Shown here: positions 15,621 to 24,014 of the stretch, piece after piece
Position numbering within the stretch: position 1 is the first letter of the stretch
How the letters are laid out: every line of letters begins with the position of its first letter
DNA from: Chloroflexota bacterium
GTDB lineage: Bacteria > Chloroflexota > Anaerolineae > Anaerolineales > Anaerolineaceae
DNA length: 48,298 nucleotides
Assembly: GCA_021372725.1 (NCBI GenBank)
Contig: JAJFTV010000123.1
Coordinates: forward strand, 1 to 48,298
Direction: 5' to 3'
The notes under the pieces: generated by a model
Seen by the model: only the letters and a program-made list of their open reading frames with translations
Database searches by the model: none
What the model was told of the DNA's origin: nothing
Translations under genes and position numbers: made by a program

Positions 15621-18044
15621 TTACCCGATATTCTTGCTTTTCAGTCTTAAGCTGTTGCTGACCACAAATACGCTGCTAAAGGCCATCGCACCGGCCGCCA
15701 GCATGGGGTTCAGAAGGCCCAAGGCCGCGGCCGGGATGAGAATGATATTGTAAAAGAAAGCCCAAAACAGATTTTGACGGATTGTTTTCATTGTCATTTT
15801 TGAAAGATTGATCGCCCGTACGACACCGTGCAAATTTCCGCTGATCAACACCACCGGCGCCGAGGCAATCGCCACATCGGTCCCCGTTCCAATTGCCATG
15901 CCGGTATCCGCCTGGGCGAGCGCCGGCGCATCATTAATTCCGTCCCCTACCATGGCTACCACGTTTCCGGCTTCCTGTTCCTTTTTAACCATGGCTGCCT
16001 TGTCGGCCGGCAATACCTCGGCCAGCACGCCATCCACGCCCACCTGGTCTGCGATTGCCTGTGCCGTCTTCTGATTGTCGCCGGTCATCATCACCACCCG
16101 CAGCCCCATATTTTTCAATTCGCGGATAGCCGCTGCTGATCCTTCCTTGACCGTATCGGCAATGCCAACGGCACCAACCGCAAGCCCATCCACCGCCACC
16201 AGTACTGCCGTTCTGGCCTGCTGCTGGAGATGGCCGATCTCATTCTCCAGCCGGCTCACATCGATCCCCCTGGAAACCAGCAGGTGTGCGTTTCCGACCA
16301 GTACCCGCCGCCCATCCACTTCAGCCTCAACCCCGCCCCCCGCTTCGGCGTGAAAACCGTCGGGATCCGATAATTGCAGTTCAAGTTCCATCGCCCGGGC
16401 ATGGATGGCCTCGCCCAGCGGGTGTTCACTGCCTTTTTCCACCGAGGCAGCCAGGCGCAGCAGTTCACTTTCACCACCTGGAAAATCTCCGGCAATGACA
16501 TCTGTCACCACCGGCTGGCCGCGTGTGATGGTACCGGTCTTGTCGAGAATGATCGTCGTCAATCTGCCTGCACTTTCCAGCGCCTCGCCGGATTTAAACA
16601 GAATGCCCATTTCAGCGCCTTTACCGGTGCCCACCATGACGGCCGTCGGGGTCGCCAGCCCCATCGCACAGGGGCAGGCAATCACCAGCACTGCAACGGT
16701 ATTGATCAACGCCCGCGTAAACAAGGTCATCTCCGACCCTGCCGGGAGCGGCACCAGAAAAAACCAGACCAAAAAAGTAACCAACGCCGCCCCGATCACC
16801 ACGGGCACAAAAATAGCCGAGATCTGGTCGGCCAGTTTCTGGATGGGTGCCTTGCTGCCCTGGGCTTCCTCGACCAGGCGGATAATCTGCGCCAGGGCAG
16901 ACTCCTTGCCCACACGGGTGGCTTCCAGCTTCAGCAGTCCCTGCTTGTTAAGTGTCGCACCGATCACTGCATCACCGGCCGATTTTTCCACCGGCAGCGA
17001 CTCACCGGTCAGCATGGATTCATCCAGTGTGGAGCGCCCATCGATCACCACACCATCGACGGGCACCTTCTCGCCAGGCCGGACAATCACAATATCCCCG
17101 GCCACCACATCATCCACGCGTATTTCCATTTCCTGGCCGTCGTGGATCACCCTGGCCGTCCTGGCCTGTAAACCCATCAGTTTTTTGATGGCTTCGCTGG
17201 TACGGCCTTTGGCGCGAGCTTCCAGGAATTTACCCAGCTTGATCAGGGTAATGATGACCGCGGCAGTCTCGAAATAGACATGCCCGGGGATCCATCCCAG
17301 CATGACGGGGATGGAATAGAAGTAAGCTGCCGATGAACCCATCGCCACCAGCACGTCCATATTTGCCGACCCACCCCGCAGCGATTTATAGGCCCCAACA
17401 TAATACTGCCTGCCCACGTAAAATTGGACGGGCGTTGCCAGCGCGAACATCAACCAATTCAACCAGCCGGCATGTGTCCACGACATCGGCAGCAATCCGA
17501 AATCACGTCCCATGGAGAGTAGAAACAGCGGGATCGTCAATATCAAGCCTGTGATCAGAAACTTCCGCTGTTCGTTGATTTCCCGCTGTCTTGCTTTTGC
17601 TTCGACATCCTCCCCTTCCGATTCCTCTTCCAGCACATCAAACCCGGCAGAGAGTATGCCCTTCCGTATGTCGGACTGGCTGATGATGGTGGGAATGTAC
17701 TTGACCCGTGCCTGTTCTGATGTGTAGCTGACCTGGGCCGACAACACCCCTTCAAGACCGGCCAGTGCCTTCTCCAGACGGCGGGCATCGTTGTCATCAC
17801 TCATGTGCCGGACGGCTAATACAGCTTCACCGGAAGCAATTCCGTAACCGGCGCGCTCCACACGCCCGATCAGATCGCCAAGAACCACCAGAGATGGGTC
17901 GAACACCACGCTGGCCCGCTCCGATGAGAGGTTGACATTGGCCTCCTGCACACCGTTAATCTTTTTGAGGCTGCGCTCCACGGTTGAAACACAGTTGGCA
18001 CAGGTCATACCTGTTACCGGTAAGGTGAGATGTTTTTCAGCCAT
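15621..18044 (-). CDS. copA: Copper-exporting P1B-type ATPase, 807 aa
   Basis: Pumps Cu(I) out of the cytoplasm. Domains in order: HMA domain 1 with GMTCANC (Cys15, Cys18); a second HMA-like domain (about 73-138) whose CxxC is replaced by HMSDDND; eight expected membrane helices with CPC at 457-459; TGES at 346-349; phosphorylation site DKTGT with D501; HP near 541; TGDN near 654; GDGIND at 700-705; and the C-terminal helix [12 protein letters not shown], whose MxxSS is typical of Cu(I) pumps. ATG 18044 has AAGGAAA upstream. It is the last gene of csoR-copZ-copA and is induced, by inference, through the CsoR operator at 18619-18644. Confidence 0.96.
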   Translation of the reverse strand: MAEKHLTLPVTGMTCANCVSTVERSLKKINGVQEANVNLSSERASVVFDPSLVVLGDLIGRVERAGYGIASGEAVLAVRHMSDDNDARRLEKALAGLEGVLSAQVSYTSEQARVKYIPTIISQSDIRKGILSAGFDVLEEESEGEDVEAKARQREINEQRKFLITGLILTIPLFLLSMGRDFGLLPMSWTHAGWLNWLMFALATPVQFYVGRQYYVGAYKSLRGGSANMDVLVAMGSSAAYFYSIPVMLGWIPGHVYFETAAVIITLIKLGKFLEARAKGRTSEAIKKLMGLQARTARVIHDGQEMEIRVDDVVAGDIVIVRPGEKVPVDGVVIDGRSTLDESMLTGESLPVEKSAGDAVIGATLNKQGLLKLEATRVGKESALAQIIRLVEEAQGSKAPIQKLADQISAIFVPVVIGAALVTFLVWFFLVPLPAGSEMTLFTRALINTVAVLVIACPCAMGLATPTAVMVGTGKGAEMGILFKSGEALESAGRLTTIILDKTGTITRGQPVVTDVIAGDFPGGESELLRLAASVEKGSEHPLGEAIHARAMELELQLSDPDGFHAEAGGGVEAEVDGRRVLVGNAHLLVSRGIDVSRLENEIGHLQQQARTAVLVAVDGLAVGAVGIADTVKEGSAAAIRELKNMGLRVVMMTGDNQKTAQAIADQVGVDGVLAEVLPADKAAMVKKEQEAGNVVAMVGDGINDAPALAQADTGMAIGTGTDVAIASAPVVLISGNLHGVVRAINLSKMTMKTIRQNLFWAFFYNIILIPAAALGLLNPMLAAGAMAFSSVFVVSNSLRLKSKNIG

Positions 18045-18099
18045 AATTTCCTTGTATTCCAGGATCCTTTATCAAACAAGGTAGCCCATATCCCTGCGC

Positions 18100-18306
18100 T
18101 TATTGCTCGGGGGGATAGTTGATCTCCTTCAACAGTTCAATGATTTTCTCTTCCGTGGCAGGTGGTTCATACTCAATTTTGGTGATCTTCGTTTGGGCAT
18201 CTGCCTGAACCGACCGTACGCCCTCCAGATCACCCAGCTCCATGGTGATGGTGTGAACACAATGCTCACAGGATATATTTGGGATGCGATAAGTAACGAC
18301 TGACAT
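18100..18306 (-). CDS. copZ: Copper chaperone, HMA domain, 68 aa
   Basis: Single heavy-metal-associated domain that carries Cu(I) to CopA in the cytoplasm. The metal-binding CxxC is Cys13 and Cys16 (ISCEHC), and the beta-alpha-beta-beta-alpha-beta pattern and length are normal for CopZ. The usual MxCxxC methionine is Ile here, giving NISCEHC. It lies 23 nt after csoR and 55 nt before copA on the same strand, so it is one operon. Confidence 0.9.
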   Translation of the reverse strand: MSVVTYRIPNISCEHCVHTITMELGDLEGVRSVQADAQTKITKIEYEPPATEEKIIELLKEINYPPEQ

Positions 18307-18329
18307 ACTTTACCTCCAATACAAGATAT

Positions 18330-18608
18330 TTATACTTTTGTTGCCGCTTCATAGACGGCTGTGATTTCTTTCAGAACGCGTTCGCGTTCATCGGGATCAT
18401 CACCGCGGATGGCGGAAATCACACAGGTATTCAGATGTTGATCCAGAATTTGCTGGCTGACCTTGTTAAGAGCCGCTTGCACAGCATGGATCTGCTGGAT
18501 GATGTCGATGCAATATTCCTGATCTTCCAGCATGCGCTGGATGCCTCGGATATGCCCTTCGATGGTCTTCAACCGGCCAATCATCAATTCTCGATCGTGA
18601 TCCTGCAT
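18330..18608 (-). CDS. csoR: CsoR-type copper-sensing repressor, 92 aa
   Basis: All-helical metal-sensing repressor (DUF156/CsoR-RcnR family). The Cu(I) ligands Cys33, His58 and Cys62 are in the correct places (EYCIDII, DQHLNTC). The N-terminal RLKTIEGHIRGIQRML is the DNA-binding family signature. ATG 18608 has GGAG 6 nt upstream. It is the first gene of csoR-copZ-copA and should release its own promoter when copper binds; an operator-like inverted repeat directly precedes it. Confidence 0.94.
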   Translation of the reverse strand: MQDHDRELMIGRLKTIEGHIRGIQRMLEDQEYCIDIIQQIHAVQAALNKVSQQILDQHLNTCVISAIRGDDPDERERVLKEITAVYEAATKV

Positions 18609-18618
18609 TTTGATCTCC

Positions 18619-18677
18619 TACCCCCTCCCGGTGGGGATGGGGTATATATATTATACTATTATTACCATTATTGTCAA
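18619..18677 (-). promoter_or_regulatory. csoR promoter with copper operator
   Basis: Minus-strand TTGACA (18672-18677), a 16-nt spacer and TATAAT (18650-18655) form a strong promoter. Immediately downstream, 18619-18644 is a GC-rich pseudo-palindrome beginning TACCCC and ending GGGGGTA, like known CsoR operators with G/C tracts flanked by TA. It covers the predicted start site (~18643), so bound CsoR would block the whole copper operon. Confidence 0.8.
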
Positions 18678-18696
18678 GTATGATGAATAAAGGATA

Positions 18697-18948
18697 TTGA
18701 AAAAGTCCTTTCATTTAGATGGTTGTATTGCATAACTTGCATAAAACGAGGTCGTTGCCAATTTCACGGCCGTCACCTAACCCCCCGTCCCCCTTCCCGT
18801 TTTGGGAAGGGGGTGAAAATCCCTTTCTCGGGGGTTTTTTGAGCCGCAAAACGGCTCAAAAAACCCCAGGAAGTAGTTTCCCCGCCCAGCAGGGGCGGGG
18901 ACAAAGGGGTGGGGTGTAGTGGACCCAAAACTTTGGAAACTTTTTCAA
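18697..18948. repeat. MITE-like intergenic repeat with TTGAAAAAGT termini
   Basis: A 252-bp element with 10-bp terminal inverted repeats: TTGAAAAAGT at 18697-18706 and ACTTTTTCAA at 18939-18948. Inside are three strong hairpins: CCCCCTTCCC/GGGAAGGGGG (18789-18813); a perfect 16-bp stem at 18831-18867 centred on GAGCCGCAAAACGGCTC; and a G/C-rich stem at about 18880-18900. No coding potential is seen. The left ~95 bp are repeated in imperfect form at 18969-19081. With the csoR promoter, it fills the 426-nt gap 18609-19034. Confidence 0.65.
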
Positions 18949-18978
18949 CACCCTCATGAATGAGGGTGTTGAAAAAGT
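18939..18978. repeat. Perfect 19-bp inverted repeat
   Basis: ACTTTTTCAACACCCTCAT (18939-18957) and its exact reverse complement (18960-18978) are separated by only GA. It joins the end of one intergenic repeat to the start of the next, so the two copies lie back to back. It could extrude as a cruciform or act as a terminator after galK. Confidence 0.75.
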
Positions 18979-19081
18979 CATTTCACCTAAGTAATGGTTA
19001 TATGAAAATGAGTAAAACGAGGTTTTTACCAATTTCACGATATTACCCAACCCCCCGTCCCTTCCCGGCTATGGAATGGGG
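18969..19081. repeat. Second, truncated copy of the intergenic repeat, running into galK
   Basis: Aligns with 18697-18813 with scattered changes. Shared blocks include TTGAAAAAGTC, TAAAACGAGG, CCAATTTCACG and AACCCCCCGTCCC. The hairpin seen in the first copy is degenerate here (TTCCCGGCTATGGAATGGGG). The galK stop codon at 19035-19037 and about the last 15 codons of galK lie inside this copy. Confidence 0.65.
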
Positions 19082-20222
19082 ACAGAGTGTTTATGCTGTT
19101 TTCCACCCATGCACCGCGTGAAGTCCTGACAGAGAAGATCCCGGCTTCCCGACCGGTCATCTGTCGATACCCTTCCCCCAATCCGGCGATGAATGGTTCC
19201 AGAAAATTCCGGTCGACAAGATTAATCGTACAGCCCCCAAAACCCGCACCGGTCAAGCGAGCCCCCAGGCAGCCGGGTAAACCGGCAGCAATTTCCACTA
19301 ACGCATCCAACTCCGGACTGCTGACATCGTACAGGTCCCTTAACGAAGCATGACCCGCAACCATCAAATTGCCAAATTCACGCCATTCCTGGCGGCGAAG
19401 ACAGTCGGCCGCAATTTGAACGCGCCTGCATTCTTCCACCACATGGCGGGCGCGTTTTCGGAGTATCACCGGAAGGACATGTTCAAATTCACCAAGTTCG
19501 TCCGGCGTGACATCCCTGAGCGACTGAATTCCAGGCAGAACTTGCATTAACATTCGCAAGGCCTGTTCACATTCGTTCCGGCGCTGATTGTACTGCGATA
19601 TGGAGGGTGCCCCAAGCTGATGAATTGTACCGGTATTGGCAACCACCAGATTGGTATCCGGAAACGGGATTGCCTCCCATTCCAGTGTTTGGGTATCGAG
19701 AAACAAAACATGCCCCGCCTGCCCATGCAGACAGGCAAATTGATCCATGATGCCGCAGTTTACACCCACATAATTGATCTCCGCATCCAGACAGATTTCG
19801 GCCAGCTTCATCCGGTCTATCTGCCAATCCCCCAAAACCTGCCACAATAACCCGAAAGCTGTTTCGATGGCAGCCGATGAGCTTAAACCGGCTCCTGACG
19901 GTATGGTGGAGGTATATTCAGCGGTCACAGCCTGGGGGTGGAAACCCTGCCGCGCCAGTGCCCAACAGACGCCGGCCGGGTACAAGGCCCAACCGGGCAA
20001 TGGTTCGCCTGTCAAGGTTTGTTTCACTTCCAAATTAGCAATTTTAAATGAGACTTGTTGTTGCAAATCAAGCGCATTGAGGGTGATGACATCACCATCG
20101 ACAGGCTGCGCGATGATCCTTAAATAACGATCAATGGCGGCTGGTAAAACAAAGCCGCCATTGTAATCTACATGTTCGCCCAGCAAGTTGACGCGCCCGG
20201 GCGCATATACTCCAACGCTCAC
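19035..20222 (-). CDS. galK: Galactokinase, 395 aa, with repeat-derived C-terminus
   Basis: GHMP kinase that phosphorylates galactose at C1 (Leloir pathway). The galactokinase signature GRVNLLGEHVDYNGG (9-23) is present. The ATP-binding motif is IPSGAGLSSSAAIETA, the catalytic Asp region is NCGIMDQFACLHG, and the third GHMP motif is LTGAGFGGCTINLV. GTG 20222 is the start, with AGGAAGGA about 9 nt upstream. The last ~15 residues (HSREGTGGWVIS end) are encoded by the intergenic repeat at 18969-19081, so the native end was probably near RTSRGAWVEN. No other galactose genes are nearby. The preceding dehydrogenase gene is 15 nt upstream, suggesting co-transcription. Confidence 0.94.
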   Translation of the reverse strand: MSVGVYAPGRVNLLGEHVDYNGGFVLPAAIDRYLRIIAQPVDGDVITLNALDLQQQVSFKIANLEVKQTLTGEPLPGWALYPAGVCWALARQGFHPQAVTAEYTSTIPSGAGLSSSAAIETAFGLLWQVLGDWQIDRMKLAEICLDAEINYVGVNCGIMDQFACLHGQAGHVLFLDTQTLEWEAIPFPDTNLVVANTGTIHQLGAPSISQYNQRRNECEQALRMLMQVLPGIQSLRDVTPDELGEFEHVLPVILRKRARHVVEECRRVQIAADCLRRQEWREFGNLMVAGHASLRDLYDVSSPELDALVEIAAGLPGCLGARLTGAGFGGCTINLVDRNFLEPFIAGLGEGYRQMTGREAGIFSVRTSRGAWVENSINTLSPFHSREGTGGWVIS

Positions 20223-20237
20223 CGGTGCAAATCCTTC

Positions 20238-21230
20238 CTATTTCTTGTCGTCACGCGTTTTGAACAGACCGCCTGTAAAGAAGCGGGACAGGTTCTCACC
20301 GGCAGAGGGAATTTCAGATCGATTTTGATCCTTCTCCCAGTTGGCTCCCATGCGCTGGTTGTACCACTCGGCCTGGCTATCCTTGGCGTGTTTAATCAAC
20401 GAATCCAGCTTTTCACGGTCTTCCTCCTGGACTGCGTCGCGAATATCCATCAAGGCGTACATGAGATTGTTGATTACCCGGACGACGTTCTCCCGATCCA
20501 TCATCGCCAGTTTTTCCAACGACTCCCCCTCAGGCAGAAACATCATGGGAGAGGTCATGTGATGATAATATTTTCCTGCCAGCCTGCGTCCTTCACGCCA
20601 GCCGGGTTGGTCCACCGTAGCATTGACAAATGCTGCAGAAAGAAGCAGCGGGAGCACCTTTGAGGATGCCACCAGACCGTCAAATTCGTACGGATCCGCG
20701 TAAAAAGCATCGGCGCCCAACAGTCCGGCTAATTCGGTTGCCAGACGGATGGCATCTGCTGGCATTCCCGCCGGTGATGTGATCACCAAAGCACTCTTTT
20801 TGAACAAGTCTGCTCGCGCTTCATCGGGTCCCAGCCGCAGTGTATCCATATAATTGGGGTTGATGGTGGGGCTGATCGTGGCAAAATAGCGATCAGGAGG
20901 AAGAAGCTCCTTCATCCAACTGCCGACCTTGATCATGCTGGTGGAAGTATCCATAATGACCGCTCCTTCTTTCAGGTCGCGAGCGATTTGCTCCAGCGTG
21001 TTTCGAATTTGGTCTTCATGAATTGCCAGGATGACGATATCGGCCTGTTCCACAGACGCATGCAGGTTATGGATAATTTTATCGAAGGCACCCATTTTCT
21101 CCACCTGGCGGGAAATGTCCATATTTCGGTCATGCCCGACACGAAGAATACGTTCCTTTTGAGGTTCCAAAGCCAGGCCGATGGATGTGCCAATCTGTCC
21201 GAGACCAATGACGGTGATTTGAACGGTCAT
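20238..21230 (-). CDS. TyrA-like NAD(P)-binding dehydrogenase, 330 aa
   Basis: Rossmann-fold N-terminus with GLGQIGTS (9-16) and an acidic/basic cofactor pocket near GHDRNMD, followed by an all-helical C-terminal domain, as in prephenate/arogenate dehydrogenases. The TyrA catalytic segment, which usually reads like GSHPMAG, is replaced here by ISPTINPNY, so the catalytic His is not evident and true prephenate dehydrogenase activity is doubtful. It may act on a different 2-oxo or hydroxy acid. The start ATG 21230 overlaps the stop of the M50 protease gene as ATGA, and galK follows, so all three are one transcript. Confidence 0.7.
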   Translation of the reverse strand: MTVQITVIGLGQIGTSIGLALEPQKERILRVGHDRNMDISRQVEKMGAFDKIIHNLHASVEQADIVILAIHEDQIRNTLEQIARDLKEGAVIMDTSTSMIKVGSWMKELLPPDRYFATISPTINPNYMDTLRLGPDEARADLFKKSALVITSPAGMPADAIRLATELAGLLGADAFYADPYEFDGLVASSKVLPLLLSAAFVNATVDQPGWREGRRLAGKYYHHMTSPMMFLPEGESLEKLAMMDRENVVRVINNLMYALMDIRDAVQEEDREKLDSLIKHAKDSQAEWYNQRMGANWEKDQNRSEIPSAGENLSRFFTGGLFKTRDDKK

Positions 21231-21877
21231 AATGAGACTCCTAATAATAAACTGGATATCGCCCGCAAAAGCGGATTCAAGATCATGCCGAATAGATCAA
21301 ATCCTAAAATCGGCAAAATAAAAACGATGCCCAACAAGATCAATGGGCTATAGGGACGGATACGGTCAAGAAAATCGACTCCCGCTGGTGGCAGAAAATA
21401 TTCCAGCACTTTTTCACCATCCAGAGGTGATAGAGGGATCAGGTTGAATAACATCAGCAGGATGTTGATCACCATGAAATTTAAGAGAAAGCTGTATGGA
21501 GTGGGCAAAAAGCCAGGCCAGTTGTACACAGCAGGGATAAGGCCAAACCTGAGGGGTATGGCTGCCAGCACGGCCAGAACGAAATTGGATAATGGTCCGG
21601 CCAATGATACCAACATCAACGCAGCGGGTGAACGTCTCTTTAATGCATAAGGATTGACCGGAACCGGTTTTGCCCATCCAAACCCTGCGAACAACAACAT
21701 CAGGGTGCCCAACAAGTCGAGATGAACAGCGGGGTTCAAAGAAAGCCTGCCATTCGCGCGGGGTGTATCATCACCAAACGCATTGGCTACCCAGGCATGC
21801 GAAAATTCATGCACGGTAAAAGCAATCATCAGGGTGATGATGCGTGAAATGATGGTGTCAGGTGAGAGATTTGTCAT
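21227..21877 (-). CDS. M50 site-2 protease family protein, 216 aa
   Basis: Integral membrane zinc protease related to SpoIVFB-type S2P enzymes. The zinc motif HEFSH (H23, E24, H27) lies in the first membrane helix. The second metal segment is NPAVHLDLLGT, and the family motif GWAKPVPVNP is present. There are about five hydrophobic segments and no PDZ domain, as in the short SREBP-like group common in Gram-positives and Chloroflexota. ATG 21877 gives the helix before HEFSH its expected length. It is transcribed leftward from the symmetric promoter at 21920-21943 and overlaps the next gene by 4 nt. Confidence 0.9.
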   Translation of the reverse strand: MTNLSPDTIISRIITLMIAFTVHEFSHAWVANAFGDDTPRANGRLSLNPAVHLDLLGTLMLLFAGFGWAKPVPVNPYALKRRSPAALMLVSLAGPLSNFVLAVLAAIPLRFGLIPAVYNWPGFLPTPYSFLLNFMVINILLMLFNLIPLSPLDGEKVLEYFLPPAGVDFLDRIRPYSPLILLGIVFILPILGFDLFGMILNPLLRAISSLLLGVSL

Positions 21878-21919
21878 TGCAAATTTCGAGCTGTCCTGGA
21901 GACAGCCGCCGAGTCTATT

Positions 21920-21943
21920 GATTATATCACGGGTGGTATAATC
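21920..21943. promoter_or_regulatory. Symmetric divergent promoter (two TGnTATAAT extended -10 boxes)
   Basis: A near-palindrome of 24 bp. Minus-strand TATAAT (21921-21926) is preceded by TGA, and plus-strand TATAAT (21937-21942) is preceded by TGG, so both are extended -10 elements facing outward with only 10 bp between. Predicted starts are near 21914 (M50 gene) and 21949 (DUF951 gene). No good -35 boxes are seen at 17 nt on either side. Confidence 0.7.
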
Positions 21944-21948
21944 AAAAA

Positions 21949-22173
21949 GTGCTTACAGAAATCCATCTGAACGATATTGTTCGTTTAAGGAAACCTCACC
22001 CATGTGGCAGTTATGAATGGCGCGTTGTCCGGTTGGGTGCGGATATCGGGCTGGAGTGTACGCAGTGTGCCCGCAGGGTTATGTTAACCCGACGGGAGCT
22101 TTCAAACAGATTGAAGAAAATCGTATCCCAGGAGAGCCATGACACCCCAACCCTTCAGAAAAAAGAAGAGTAA
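21949..22173 (+). CDS. DUF951 domain protein, 74 aa
   Basis: Small conserved protein of unknown function. The family pattern is clear: NDIVRLRKPHPCGSYEWRV, then GLECTQCARRVMLTRRELS. Three Cys (CG, CTQC) may bind a metal ion. The C-terminal ~15 residues are charged and variable. GTG 21949 is the only start that keeps the family N-terminus. It coincides with the predicted transcription start from the TATAAT at 21937-21942, so the mRNA may be leaderless. It is followed by tsaE on the same strand. Confidence 0.85.
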   Translation: MLTEIHLNDIVRLRKPHPCGSYEWRVVRLGADIGLECTQCARRVMLTRRELSNRLKKIVSQESHDTPTLQKKEE

Positions 22174-22221
22174 TTTCCTTTTCACCGATCTGGGTTTATC
22201 CAGAACTTAACCCTTCGCTTA

Positions 22222-22731
22222 ATGGTGTTTTGCCTTATGCCAATTCTGGATCCTTACGCCATTGAATTTTTTAGCAGAAGCCCATCCCAGACAAAGCGGA
22301 TTGGTATTCGGCTGGGTGGATTGCTGCAAAGAGGCGACCTGATCTGTCTGAGCGGTGATTTGGGATCGGGAAAAACCACCCTGGTGCAGGGAATTGCTCA
22401 GGGATGGGGTTCCGGTGATGCTGTCACCAGTCCAACGTTTGTGTTGGTCAACATGTATCGCAAGGTGAACGGCCCCAGCCTGTATCATCTGGATGCCTAT
22501 CGCTTGCAGAGTGCTGCTGAAGCAATCGATCTGGATCTGGATGCAATGCTTGAAAATGGCGTACTGGTGGTGGAGTGGCCGGAAAATATTCAAAAAGCGC
22601 TCCCCCGGCCGCGCCTATGGGTAAAGCTCTCATGGATCGATCTTGAACAACGCCATTTTGTTTTCAAGCCGGAAGGAAAGCGGTTTGAAAAGATGATGAA
22701 AGAGCTGCGCAAGCATATTTATGGAGGATGA
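22222..22731 (+). CDS. tsaE: tRNA threonylcarbamoyladenosine biosynthesis ATPase TsaE
   Basis: P-loop ATPase that works with TsaB and TsaD to make t6A37 on ANN-decoding tRNAs. Walker A is GDLGSGKTT (45-53). The family motifs SPTFVLVNMY and LYHLDAYRL and the later VVEWPENI are present. The start is uncertain: ATG 22222 or ATG 22237, neither with a good ribosome-binding site. The stop overlaps the first ATG of tsaB (ATGA). The order tsaE-tsaB-rimI is the common bacterial cluster; tsaD is not in the window. Confidence 0.93.
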   Translation: MVFCLMPILDPYAIEFFSRSPSQTKRIGIRLGGLLQRGDLICLSGDLGSGKTTLVQGIAQGWGSGDAVTSPTFVLVNMYRKVNGPSLYHLDAYRLQSAAEAIDLDLDAMLENGVLVVEWPENIQKALPRPRLWVKLSWIDLEQRHFVFKPEGKRFEKMMKELRKHIYGG

Positions 22732-22733
22732 CC

Positions 22734-23402
22734 ATGCTTCTGGCAGTTGATACATCCACAAAAATAATGGGGATTGCGCTGTATACCGAGACCGGCGTAT
22801 TGGGTGAAATGATTTGGCAGTCCAATAACTATCACACCGTTGAGCTTGCCCCCGCCATTCAACAATTGTTGGCTCGCTGTGAGAAACGCGCGGATGATTT
22901 GCAGGTTCTGGCGGCAGCCATTGGCCCCGGTTCATTCACCGGGCTGCGGATTGGGTTGGCGGTGATCAAAGGAATGGCCCTGGGATTGAAAATTCCCGTC
23001 ATCGGCATTCCCAGCCTGGATATTGTAGCGGCCGCACAACCTGTTGTGAATGCTGACCTGGCCGCCGTGCTGCACGCCGGCAGGGGACGGCTGGCAGTGG
23101 GCTGGTACGCTGCCGAAGAGGGCGTTTGGAAGCAGCAGGGTAACCTTGAAGTTTTGGGAGCCGATGAGCTGGTGAAACGAATCAACAAACGCACAATCAT
23201 CAGTGGTGAACTGACTGCAGAGGAACAAAGGATCCTGGCCCGTCGTTATCGCAACGTCATTCTTGCCTCCCCCGCCTTCGCCATTCGCAGGCCTTCATTT
23301 CTGGCTGAACTTGCCTGGAAGCGCTGGCAAAACAATGATACCGATGATCCGGCATCCCTGGCACCGCTTTACCTGCACAGCGACGAGGAAGCCGGCCTAT
23401 GA
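22734..23402 (+). CDS. tsaB: tRNA threonylcarbamoyladenosine biosynthesis protein TsaB
   Basis: ASKHA-fold partner of TsaD in t6A synthesis. It shows the N-terminal LLAVDTSTK strand and the family signature GPGSFTGLRIGLAVIKGMALG, shorter than TsaD and without its metal-binding His pair, as expected. ATG 22734 is chosen since GGAGG lies 6 nt before it; an in-frame ATG at 22728 is only 1 nt from that site. The stop overlaps rimI as ATGA. Confidence 0.93.
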   Translation: MLLAVDTSTKIMGIALYTETGVLGEMIWQSNNYHTVELAPAIQQLLARCEKRADDLQVLAAAIGPGSFTGLRIGLAVIKGMALGLKIPVIGIPSLDIVAAAQPVVNADLAAVLHAGRGRLAVGWYAAEEGVWKQQGNLEVLGADELVKRINKRTIISGELTAEEQRILARRYRNVILASPAFAIRRPSFLAELAWKRWQNNDTDDPASLAPLYLHSDEEAGL

Positions 23403-23899
23403 GCGGCGAACAAGACAAACCGGCTATTCGGATCCGAAAAATGGCCCCGGAGGATCTGGATCAGGTCATCGAAATTGATCAACTGTCATTTTCACAACCC
23501 TGGCCGGCAAATTCATTCCAGTTTGAAATGTACAATAACCCTGTTGCGCGTCTGTGGGTGGCTGAAAAAATCCCTGAAACTACACCGGCCCGTATTATCG
23601 GGATGATGGTGATCTGGATGGTGATCGATGAAGCCCATATCGGCACCATTGCCGTCCATCCCGATTACAGGCGATTGGGTATCGGCTCCATGTTGTTCAG
23701 ACATGGACTGACCCATCTGCAAGCCGAAGGTGCTAAACTTGTCTATCTGGAAGTCCGTAGAACCAATTTCTGTGCGCAGGAGTTGTATCGCCGGCTTGGA
23801 TTTTGTATGTTCGATGAAAGAAAAGGATATTATCAGGATAACGGGGAGGATGCCTTGATATTCATTCTTGACCATCTGCAAACCCGTAATTTCTCCTAG
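23399..23899 (+). CDS. rimI: Ribosomal-protein-alanine N-acetyltransferase (GNAT), 166 aa
   Basis: GNAT-fold acetyltransferase. The acetyl-CoA loop is HPDYRRLGIGSMLF, followed by a YLEVRRTNFCAQELYRRLGF strand-helix typical of RimI. In this gene order it is the usual partner of tsaB, acetylating the N-terminus of ribosomal protein S18 by family analogy; the substrate in this organism is unproven. It is translationally coupled to tsaB by a 4-nt overlap. The 115 nt that follow hold no evident gene. Confidence 0.9.
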   Translation: MSGEQDKPAIRIRKMAPEDLDQVIEIDQLSFSQPWPANSFQFEMYNNPVARLWVAEKIPETTPARIIGMMVIWMVIDEAHIGTIAVHPDYRRLGIGSMLFRHGLTHLQAEGAKLVYLEVRRTNFCAQELYRRLGFCMFDERKGYYQDNGEDALIFILDHLQTRNFS

Positions 23900-24014
23900 T
23901 GTTCTGCAATAATTTTATATTTATCGCTGATATTTGACAGAATATTAGACAGATCCATCTTGAAACCAATAAAATTGTTCCTATTCCCCTAAAGGCAGGA
24001 GAGGAGAAAAGATT

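Noticed and set aside
16374..17277. Two long plus-strand frames inside copA
   Set aside because: Antisense shadows of a complete CopA with all P-type motifs. Their Ser/Pro/Thr-rich composition is typical of reversed reading.
18780..18900. CRISPR or tandem-repeat array in the repeat-rich gap
   Set aside because: The repeats are inverted or two-copy, with no regular spacer-repeat pattern and no cas genes in the window.
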